Shown here: positions 1-4,891 of the stretch, in pieces
How positions within the stretch are numbered: position 1 is the first letter of the stretch
How the letters are laid out: each line of letters begins with the position of its first letter
DNA from: Candidatus Uhrbacteria bacterium
Lineage (GTDB): Bacteria > Patescibacteriota > Patescibacteriia > 2-12-FULL-60-25
Reading direction: 5' to 3'
Length of the DNA stretch: 7,834 nucleotides
Assembly (NCBI GenBank): GCA_009691315.1
Contig: SICT01000050.1
Span: 1 to 7,834, forward strand
Position numbers and translations under genes: made by a program
The notes under the pieces: generated by a model
What the model was told of the DNA's origin: nothing
The model's input: only the letters and a program-made list of their open reading frames with translations
The model's database searches: none

Positions 1-642
1 AATACATTCTTTTATATGGTTGGGGGTGGGTATGAATCGTTTGTGGGTTTGGGCGTTGATCGTCTGAGCGCGTGGATGCAAAGATTCGGTTTAGGATCAA
101 AAACAGGAATCGATCTGCCTGGCGAAGCCACGGGATTTGTCCCATCAAAGAATTGGAAAGAGCAGGCGAAGAAAACCGCCTGGTTTGTCGGTGACACGTA
201 TAATTTATCTATTGGTCAGGGAGATTTATTAGTTACGCCGCTTCAGGTTGCCGTGTACACAGCCGCGATTGCCAATGGAGGAAGGCTCATTACGCCGCAT
301 CTGATGAATCAACCAACGCCGCCGCGTGTGACTCAGCTGGCAGATACATCTGTCATCGCGACGGTTCAAGCGGGAATGCGCGATGCCGTGCGGTATGGGT
401 CTGCCCGTGCGTTAGGAGATCTGCCCATGCCGGTATCAGGAAAGACCGGCACAGCCCAGTGGCGCAGTGATCGTCCGAACCATGCCTGGTTTACGAGTTT
501 TGCGCCAAGTGATCACCCGGAAGTCGTGGTCACGGTTCTGTTGGAGGAAGGTGTTGAAGGCTCTAGAACCGCTGTGCCAGTTGCTCGTCGCATTTTACAA
601 GATTGGTGGCACCTGCGACAGCAACGAGGAGGAAAGTTCTAA
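1..642 (+). CDS. mrdA: Penicillin-binding protein 2 (class B transpeptidase), C-terminal part; 5' end outside window
   Basis: The frame is open from base 1, so this is the last 213 residues of a longer protein. PBP2 is a membrane-anchored D,D-transpeptidase that cross-links peptidoglycan during elongation together with RodA. Visible family features are NTFFY at residues 1-5, where the N probably ends the second active-site motif (SxN or SxD) cut by the window edge. The GLGSKTGIDLPGE stretch typical of PBP2 follows at about 30-42, then the third catalytic motif KTGT (Lys148) in SGKTGTAQW, and NHAWFTSFAP. The nucleophile motif SxxK must lie upstream. The C-terminus is intact, ending at a TAA. 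A GAGGAGG stretch in the last codons (626-632) resembles a ribosome binding site, but no start codon follows at a workable distance. PBP3/FtsI is the alternative, but the NTFFY and GIDLPGE context favours PBP2. Confidence 0.9.
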   Translation, partial: NTFFYMVGGGYESFVGLGVDRLSAWMQRFGLGSKTGIDLPGEATGFVPSKNWKEQAKKTAWFVGDTYNLSIGQGDLLVTPLQVAVYTAAIANGGRLITPHLMNQPTPPRVTQLADTSVIATVQAGMRDAVRYGSARALGDLPMPVSGKTGTAQWRSDRPNHAWFTSFAPSDHPEVVVTVLLEEGVEGSRTAVPVARRILQDWWHLRQQRGGKF

Positions 643-653
643 CTTTTCTCTGC

Positions 654-683
654 ATCAAAGTTATACGGTCGTACATGTTTGAT
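654..683. repeat. 30-bp imperfect palindrome, copy 1, just past the Cas2-like gene's stop
   Basis: The pattern is ATCAAA-gtta-TACG-GT-CGTA-catg-TTTGAT. Eleven of the 14 positions per arm match around a 2-bp centre. Twenty-three bases (653-675) are identical, in the same orientation, to 1255-1277. The copy lies 11 bp after the PBP2 stop and 2 bp beyond the stop codon of the minus-strand Cas2-like gene. It reads as a protein-binding dyad, possibly the operator of the neighbouring winged-helix protein. It could also be a recombination site or part of a terminator for the PBP2 gene, because a T-rich run (684-695) follows on the + strand. Confidence 0.8.
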
Positions 684-695
684 TCTTATTTTTTT
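654..695 (+). terminator. Possible intrinsic terminator of the PBP2 gene
   Basis: As RNA, copy 1 of the palindrome can pair AUCAAA with UUUGAU and UAC with GUA around a four-base loop, with an unpaired internal section. It is followed by UCUUAUUUUUUU at 684-695. The stem is weak and interrupted, so termination efficiency is doubtful. The T-run also overlaps the 3' end of the minus-strand gene. Copy 2 of the same palindrome has no T-run, so termination does not explain the pair. Confidence 0.3.
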
Positions 696-1243
696 AGGCT
701 AAAATGTTTTTGTAGCCAGTGATCATTATCGATGGTTGTTGCTTTTACATATAATGCCTCTGATCGAATGTGGTATCGAGTACGTAGGAGATCTAGCACC
801 TCGCGACATTCATACGGATACACCCAAACACTATCTTGGAGACGCTGAAAATCAAATTGTTGTAACAGTTGTCGAACCCGATCCCGTACCCATCGACGTT
901 TTTCCGGAATATCAAATATCAGTAGATGCCAGATTCCATCCCAATGCTTACGCTTTTTAAGATGTTTTTCTTTCAGCTCATATTTCATCAATTCCTCCCG
1001 CCCTTTCTTGGTTAATTGAATTTTCCAGCCATCTTCCGTTCGTTGTGCGATGATCAAGCCCCGCTTATCTAAACGAAGAATAGCTTGCCGTATGATGCGA
1101 GATCGGTAAGGCGAACGGCAGACTCGTGGAACAAGCTGTAAGAGATTCGGACAGATAATCGCGACCGTTACAATTCCTAGACCGCCAAGAGCCAGGAGGA
1201 TCATCTTAATGAGCTCACCCCGAGAAAGTTTTTCTTTTATCAT
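686..1243 (-). CDS. Winged-helix protein with C-terminal Cas2-like (PaaX-type) domain
   Basis: 185 residues. Residues 10-37 are hydrophobic and lead into a probable winged-helix segment at about 45-85 (RSRIIRQAILRLDKRGLI, then a basic GWKIQLTKKGREEL wing). A basic linker (91-100) precedes a ferredoxin-like domain beginning WDGIWHLLIFDIPE (101-114). That pattern, with Asp111 at the end of the first strand, is shared by Cas2 and by the C-terminal domain of PaaX-type repressors; SVWVYPYEC (138-146) and the strand ALYVKA follow. Proteins of this type in Patescibacteria are often auto-annotated as Cas2, but no array or cas1 is visible, so a DNA-binding regulator is more likely. The start at 1243 gives the full N-terminal helix; no Shine-Dalgarno site precedes it, and Met14 is an alternative start. 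The gene is convergent with the PBP2 gene and flanked on both sides by the 30-bp palindromes, which suggests self-regulation. The hydrophobic N-terminus might also be a membrane anchor. Confidence 0.83.
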   Translation of the reverse strand: MIKEKLSRGELIKMILLALGGLGIVTVAIICPNLLQLVPRVCRSPYRSRIIRQAILRLDKRGLIIAQRTEDGWKIQLTKKGREELMKYELKEKHLKKRKHWDGIWHLLIFDIPEKRRWVRDRVRQLLQQFDFQRLQDSVWVYPYECREVLDLLRTRYHIRSEALYVKATTIDNDHWLQKHFSLKK

Positions 1244-1255
1244 ATTTTAAAAGTC

Positions 1256-1285
1256 ATCAAAGTTATACGGTCGTACAAGATTGAT
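1256..1285. promoter_or_regulatory. 30-bp imperfect palindrome, copy 2, upstream of the Cas2-like gene (likely operator)
   Basis: The pattern is ATCAA-agtta-TACG-GT-CGTA-caaga-TTGAT. Eleven of the 14 positions per arm match. It lies 12 bp upstream of the minus-strand start codon at 1243. Bases 1255-1277 are identical to 653-675. On the minus strand it contains TATAAC (1262-1267), a plausible -10 element that would place the transcript start near 1255 and give a very short leader without a Shine-Dalgarno site. No good -35 was found at the matching distance. A dyad over a -10 element fits an autorepressor operator. The site is also about 270 bp from the promoter of the divergent 252-residue gene. 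Confidence 0.65.
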
Positions 1286-1552
1286 GCAGTTTACTATTTT
1301 GTTATGAGTCTGTATAGAAGATAGAACGATGGGTGAATGAGTGTGAGGGAGGAATGTGAGGAGATTGACAGCGAAAATTTTTCTTATACGTTTTGAATGC
1401 CGATGGAGATCTGGATAACAGGGGAGCATCCAACGGTCTTGGCCGGCTGGCGGTCGGTTGGCCAATGTCCTTTGATCGCACAGAGATTTAATCATGCGGA
1501 AGATGGCTTTTCAGCGAACAGACTCGCAGGCAGAAGGATGCAAGTCTAGTCG
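1286..1552. other. Intergenic stretch, no supported gene
   Basis: This separates the divergent Cas2-like gene and the 252-residue gene. It holds a purine-rich stretch (about 1331-1364) and a GC-rich inverted repeat, TTGGCC at 1439-1444 against GGCCAA at 1460-1465 with a 15-base loop and no T-run. It also contains a 50-codon + strand reading frame (1397-1549) without a ribosome binding site. A longer minus-strand frame runs through the palindrome and has no family features. Nothing here is supported as a gene; a decayed gene remains possible. Confidence 0.5.
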
Positions 1553-1581
1553 TTGACAAGAAGAATTTCTTTGACTACTAT
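1553..1581 (+). promoter_or_regulatory. Sigma-70-type promoter of the 252-residue gene
   Basis: A perfect -35 TTGACA (1553-1558), a 17-bp spacer and a -10 TACTAT (1576-1581) point toward the gene starting at 1631. The predicted transcript start is near 1588, giving a leader of about 43 nt. A second overlapping pair, TTGACT (1571-1576) with TATACA (1585-1590), has too short a spacer. Confidence 0.7.
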
Positions 1582-1588
1582 TGGTATA

Positions 1589-1611
1589 CACAGGTGCACG
1601 ATGCACAGGTG
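1589..1611 (+). promoter_or_regulatory. Repeat and dyad at the transcription start (possible operator or leader hairpin)
   Basis: CACAGGTG occurs twice, at 1589-1596 and 1604-1611. The segment between and overlapping them forms a perfect 5-bp inverted repeat, GTGCA (1594-1598) and TGCAC (1602-1606), around CGA. The block sits exactly at the predicted transcript start and upstream of the ribosome binding site. It could be a repressor site or a small 5' hairpin. The signal is short and may be chance. Confidence 0.3.
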
Positions 1612-1619
1612 AAAATTTT

Positions 1620-1626
1620 GGAGGAG
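1620..1626 (+). promoter_or_regulatory. Strong ribosome binding site of the 252-residue gene
   Basis: GGAGGAG ends 4 bases before the ATG at 1631, with its GGAGG core 6 bases away. It fixes that start codon. It is the only clear Shine-Dalgarno site in front of any gene whose start lies in this window. Confidence 0.8.
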
Positions 1627-1630
1627 AGTC

Positions 1631-2389
1631 ATGATCAGCAAGATTCTGTTGGTTTTCATGGCGGTGTGCGCGATGAGCGCTATCAGGTTGATCTGGCTCG
1701 AGATCAAAAAAGCCAGGGAAAAGTCGAAGAAGCGCGAACCGGCCCCGCAACAGATGCCTGTCCAACGAGCGGAAGAACCGGTGGCGGCAAAGCCTTCGTC
1801 TGACAAACTCATCACTGTGGGGAGTGAGTCGGTCAATGGTCGGGTGATGGTGGGGGATCGACCCCTGTCCTTCTGTCTCATCATCAAGGTGAGAGATGGG
1901 CGTTGTCTGACTCGTGGAATCCCCTCGAACACGGGGAAGACGGTCGAGCTTCACCAGCTTGTCCGACTGTTGGGAAAAGATATTGAGGCTCGATTGATCA
2001 AGCTGGCGGATAGTCATGACAGCCCGGTAGCCAAAGGTATGGCTGCCACGCATCTGGAATGCATTGTCACCAGATTGCGGGAAGCATGGGGTCTCAAAGA
2101 GCTGTTGGAGGTAAAACTTCAATCAGCTGGCTGGATCATCCCAGACAAGATCGACCCACCGGCTATGGAGGACTTAGGTCTCCCTGAGTTCCAGGTGATG
2201 ACCGACAGTGGCCTCTTGAGACTTGGAATGAGCGCCACAGAGAAAGCGGCGATCACACCAGATGGTAGAATGGGTTCCATTTTAGGCCCAGTCGACGAAG
2301 CTTCTTTTGCCGCTCTCGTCGAACATCCAGAAAGAAAAACCCTTATAGGGTTGCCTTCTCTGAAGCAGGTGAGCAGAGGGGGAAAGTAG
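1631..2389 (+). CDS. Unrecognised protein, probably membrane-anchored, 252 aa
   Basis: I do not recognise a family. The start is well supported by a consensus promoter and a GGAGGAG site. Residues 5-23 (ILLVFMAVCAMSAIRLIWL) form a single N-terminal hydrophobic helix with little positive charge before it, followed by a highly charged stretch (24-36, EIKKAREKSKKRE). That charge pattern suggests an inner-membrane anchor with the rest of the protein in the cytoplasm. A Pro/Gln/Ala-rich linker (37-57) leads to a globular region (58-252) that includes a helix-rich part at about 105-165 and no obvious catalytic motif. Two sampled 60-base lines have 57% and 55% GC against 45% in a lysS line, and codon choice leans to C- and G-ending codons, so transfer from another genome is possible. 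It stands alone between its own promoter and a probable terminator. It is divergent from the Cas2-like gene. Confidence 0.75.
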   Translation: MISKILLVFMAVCAMSAIRLIWLEIKKAREKSKKREPAPQQMPVQRAEEPVAAKPSSDKLITVGSESVNGRVMVGDRPLSFCLIIKVRDGRCLTRGIPSNTGKTVELHQLVRLLGKDIEARLIKLADSHDSPVAKGMAATHLECIVTRLREAWGLKELLEVKLQSAGWIIPDKIDPPAMEDLGLPEFQVMTDSGLLRLGMSATEKAAITPDGRMGSILGPVDEASFAALVEHPERKTLIGLPSLKQVSRGGK

Positions 2390-2410
2390 TCGCTCATCAA
2401 GTTTTCTTTC

Positions 2411-2449
2411 TTCCGGATTTCGACCTCGTTCGATTTGCGGAATTTTTAT
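2411..2449 (+). terminator. Probable intrinsic terminator after the 252-residue gene
   Basis: TTCCG (2411-2415) pairs with CGGAA (2438-2442), and inside it TCGA (2420-2423) pairs with TCGA (2430-2433) around a six-base loop. TTTTTAT follows at 2443-2449. The stem is interrupted by a four-base internal bulge on each side. It lies 21 bp after the gene's stop and just before the greA promoter, where a boundary is expected. Confidence 0.55.
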
Positions 2450-2454
2450 AACCG

Positions 2455-2483
2455 TTGACACCTTTTTCTATTCGCATTATTCT
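2455..2483 (+). promoter_or_regulatory. Sigma-70-type promoter of the greA-lysS-(FAD synthase)-serS operon
   Basis: A perfect -35 TTGACA (2455-2460), a 17-bp spacer and a -10 TATTCT (2478-2483). The predicted start near 2490 leaves a leader of about 39 nt to the ATG at 2529. No further promoter of this quality is seen before the downstream genes, which are separated by 5 bp or less. Confidence 0.72.
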
Positions 2484-2528
2484 CTAGCCTAGTGGGTTGC
2501 CCATCATTTTTTATTGTTAAACGATTGT

Positions 2529-2993
2529 ATGAGCCACATGCAGTATGTCAGTGCCGAAGGGTTGAAAAAATTACAAGAAGAACTTCAACATCTGAAGAAG
2601 GTTACGCGACGTGAAATCGCTAACCGGATTGAAGAGGCAAAGGCTTTGGGCGATTTGTCCGAGAATGCCGAATACCATGAGGCGAAAGATGCGCTGGCTT
2701 TTGTGGAGGGCCGGATTTCAGAAATTCAAGAAATTTTGAATAATGTGTCTATTGTGGAAGAAGGAGGGAGTTCGGGCGGTGTGGTTCGAGTTGGATCCAC
2801 CGTGGAAGTGATGGTGGATGACAACAAGAAGACATTTGAGATTGTCGGTTCAAACGAAGCAGAACCAGCGGTTGGAAAAATTTCTAATGAATCACCGATT
2901 GGAAGTGCGCTTCTCGGTTCAAAGGTTGCTGATCAAGTCGAAGTCACGACGCCAAAAGGGGTGACCATATATAAAATTTTAAGCATCAAATAA
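2529..2993 (+). CDS. greA: Transcription elongation factor GreA
   Basis: 154 residues, close to the family's usual 155-160. GreA inserts its coiled coil into the secondary channel of RNA polymerase and stimulates cleavage of backtracked RNA. The N-terminal coiled coil spans about 9-75 and carries the tip motif GDLSENAEY (41-49), whose Asp42 and Glu45 are the conserved acidic residues that hold the catalytic metal. The C-terminal FKBP-like domain (about 85-154) shows the family signature SPIGSALLGSKVADQVEV. I chose ATG 2529 because it places the N-terminus as in other GreA proteins; ATG 2538 (three codons later) is equally possible, and the frame also has a TTG at 2514. No Shine-Dalgarno site precedes any of these. 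It is the first gene of the operon, 3 bp before lysS. Confidence 0.95.
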   Translation: MSHMQYVSAEGLKKLQEELQHLKKVTRREIANRIEEAKALGDLSENAEYHEAKDALAFVEGRISEIQEILNNVSIVEEGGSSGGVVRVGSTVEVMVDDNKKTFEIVGSNEAEPAVGKISNESPIGSALLGSKVADQVEVTTPKGVTIYKILSIK

Positions 2994-2996
2994 ATT

Positions 2997-4484
2997 ATGT
3001 TGGATGAACCGCGCATTCGAAAAGAAAAATTAGACAGATTGATCGCGCTCGGCGTAAATCCTTATCCTTCAGATTCGCATCGTGACGCAACATGCGCGGA
3101 AGCGCATGAATTTTTTGGCGAGTGGATGAAGCAACGTGTCACGAAGACCTTGGCAGGAAGATTGTTGACGATTCGTGTGCATGGCGGAGTCATTTTTGCT
3201 GATCTGGTTGATCAGAGTGGGAAGATGCAGGTCGCGTTGAAAGAAGGCGATTTGTCCGAGGAATCTTTCACGATGTTTCGTGATTTGATTGATCCGGGAG
3301 ATATTGTGGAAATGAGCGGGATTGTTTTTTTAACGAAGCGCGGAGAAAAAACATTGGAAGTGAGCTCGTGGCGTATTTTAACGAAAGCGCTTTTGCCTCT
3401 GCCGGAAAAATGGCATGGGTTGCAGGATGTCGAACAGCGTTTTCGTAAACGTTATTTGGATCTCATTATGAATGAAGATGTCCGAACACGTTTGATCCTG
3501 CGTTCAAGAATGATTACGGCCATGCGCACATTTTTGGACGCACGTGGGTATTTGGAAGTGGAAACTCCAACGCTTCAACCTGTGTATGGTGGAGGTTTTG
3601 CTAAACCATTTAAGACGCATCACAACGCGTTGGATGTAGATTTTTATCTGCGTATTTCGGATGAAATGTATCTCAAGCGTTTGATTGTCGGTGGATGTGA
3701 AGGGGTGTATGAAATAACAAAAGTATTTCGTAATGAAGGTGTGGATCATGATCATAATCCAGAGTTCACCATGTTTGAAGCGCAGATCGCCTACCAGGAT
3801 TACCGTTTTGGCATGGATATTTTTGAAGAAATTTTTGAGCACCTGGCTCAGACGGTCCTCGGTCGAACGACGGTCCAGCATGGTGATGCGACCGTTGAAT
3901 TGAAGCGTCCTTGGAAACGTATGCGCATGGTTGAAGCGATTATCGAAGTCGGCGGATTGGACGTCTCTGAGTGGAAGGCGTTAGAAGACGCGAAAAGCGA
4001 TTTACGTGAACGCTTGTCAGATAAAAAAGCGCGCGAACTGGATCGTATGCACAGTCTTGGCGAAGTGATCGCCTTTGCGTTTGAAGAGCTGGTCGAGGAA
4101 AAACTGATTCAGCCGACCATTATTTACGATTATCCTTTAGAAGTTTCCCCTTTAGCCAAGCGTTGTGCCGATCCGCGTTTTACCGAGCGCTTTGAAGCGT
4201 TCGCGCTGGGCAGTGAAATTGGCAATAATTATTCGGAATTGAATGATCCGATCGATTTGGAACAGCGTTTTATTGAAGAGAAGAAAAAAGAAGAAGCAGG
4301 TTTTGATGAAGCACATCAAACCGATTATGACTATTTGGAAGCGATTAAGCATGGGATGCCGCCGGTTTGTGGGATTGCTATTGGCGTTGACCGTATGGCT
4401 ATGCTGTTTACGGGTGCACAAAATATTAAGGAAGTCATTGCGTTTCCAACTCTTCGTCCAGAACATCGGGAGAATGAGTCATAA
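2997..4484 (+). CDS. lysS: Lysyl-tRNA synthetase, class II
   Basis: 495 residues, normal for bacterial class II LysRS. It charges tRNA-Lys with lysine using ATP in the cytoplasm. An N-terminal OB-fold anticodon-binding domain (about 51-135, starting LAGRLLTIRVHGGVIFADL) precedes the catalytic core. Motif 1 is around FLDARGYLEVETPTL (179-193), motif 2 is FRNEG (244-248) with HNPEFTMFE (253-261), and motif 3 is GIAIGVDRMAMLF (459-471). GSEIGNNYSELNDP (405-418) is the conserved segment lining the lysine and ATP site. The start codon lies 3 bp after the greA stop and has no Shine-Dalgarno site, so translation is probably coupled. AFPTLRPE near the C-terminus replaces the more usual FPAMRP-type ending. 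Confidence 0.97.
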   Translation: MLDEPRIRKEKLDRLIALGVNPYPSDSHRDATCAEAHEFFGEWMKQRVTKTLAGRLLTIRVHGGVIFADLVDQSGKMQVALKEGDLSEESFTMFRDLIDPGDIVEMSGIVFLTKRGEKTLEVSSWRILTKALLPLPEKWHGLQDVEQRFRKRYLDLIMNEDVRTRLILRSRMITAMRTFLDARGYLEVETPTLQPVYGGGFAKPFKTHHNALDVDFYLRISDEMYLKRLIVGGCEGVYEITKVFRNEGVDHDHNPEFTMFEAQIAYQDYRFGMDIFEEIFEHLAQTVLGRTTVQHGDATVELKRPWKRMRMVEAIIEVGGLDVSEWKALEDAKSDLRERLSDKKARELDRMHSLGEVIAFAFEELVEEKLIQPTIIYDYPLEVSPLAKRCADPRFTERFEAFALGSEIGNNYSELNDPIDLEQRFIEEKKKEEAGFDEAHQTDYDYLEAIKHGMPPVCGIAIGVDRMAMLFTGAQNIKEVIAFPTLRPEHRENES

Positions 4485-4489
4485 GAGTC

Positions 4490-4891
4490 ATGAAAACCGT
4501 TTTATGTTTTGGGACGTTCGATGGTTTACATCCGGGGCATGAGGATTATTTTAGGCAAGCGAAAGCGTTAGCTCATCGATTGGTTGTCATCGTGGCAAGA
4601 GATGAAACCGTACAAGAAGTGAAGGGGAGAGCGTCGCGTTTTGATCAAGATGCCCGCGTGCGTTCCGTTGCCGATCATCCGCTGGTCACTCAAGCTCTCC
4701 TCGGTCAACCCGGTGATAAATATGATATTATCCAGCAAATTCGTCCAGACGTGATCTTGCTCGGCTATGATCAAACGACGTTCACGGATCGTTTAGCAGA
4801 AGAATTGAATCGTCGTGCGCTCGTGGTCGACATTCAGCGCGCTAAGGCGTACCATCCAGAAGTCTACAAATCATCAAAAATGTATGCTTGA
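4490..4891 (+). CDS. Cytidylyltransferase-family nucleotidyltransferase, probable FAD synthase (RibL-like)
   Basis: 133 residues, a single Rossmann-type nucleotidyltransferase domain. FGTFDGLHPGH (7-17) carries the HxGH nucleotide-binding motif of the family. VVIVARDETVQEVKGR (32-47), an Arg-containing helix (55-60) and PDVILLGYDQTTF (86-98) closely follow the pattern I know from archaeal RibL FAD synthases, which transfer AMP from ATP to FMN. Glycerol-3-phosphate cytidylyltransferase (TagD) is the related alternative. The C-terminal KSSKM (127-131) probably corresponds to the family's second nucleotide-binding motif, usually RTSS-like or ISSTK-like. It starts 5 bp after lysS and its TGA stop overlaps the start of serS by 8 bases. 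The family assignment is firm; the substrate is inferred. Confidence 0.85.
   Translation: MKTVLCFGTFDGLHPGHEDYFRQAKALAHRLVVIVARDETVQEVKGRASRFDQDARVRSVADHPLVTQALLGQPGDKYDIIQQIRPDVILLGYDQTTFTDRLAEELNRRALVVDIQRAKAYHPEVYKSSKMYA

Noticed and set aside
653..1277. The 23-bp direct repeats as a CRISPR array
   Set aside because: There are only two copies, 602 bp apart, with a gene between them. This is not a repeat-spacer pattern.
1365..1389. TTGACA at 1365-1370 followed by TTATAC at 1384-1389 as a promoter
   Set aside because: The spacer is only 13-14 bp, too short for sigma-70, and a better promoter lies at 1553-1581.
1247..1495. 82-codon minus-strand frame upstream of the Cas2-like gene
   Set aside because: It runs through palindrome copy 2, has no ribosome binding site and shows no family resemblance. 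It is more likely chance in non-coding DNA.
1511..2122. 203-codon minus-strand frame, and a shorter minus-strand frame at 1546-1932, over the 252-residue gene
   Set aside because: The predicted proteins are rich in Arg, His, Pro and Ser with no domain features, and have no ribosome binding site. The + strand gene has a promoter, a strong ribosome binding site and a coherent membrane-anchor architecture.
2333..2352. Hairpin AACCC-TTATA-GGGTT with a T-run on the minus strand, resembling a terminator
   Set aside because: It lies inside the 252-residue coding sequence. No minus-strand gene is found between 2400 and 6158 that it could terminate, and the + strand lacks the T-run.
2514..2528. TTG at 2514 as the greA start
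   Set aside because: It adds five residues not typical of GreA. ATG 2529 or 2538 matches the family N-terminus better.
4815..4883. serS starting at ATG 4815
   Set aside because: The extra 23 residues overlap the preceding gene in another frame and do not resemble SerRS. The family N-terminus MLDI begins at 4884.
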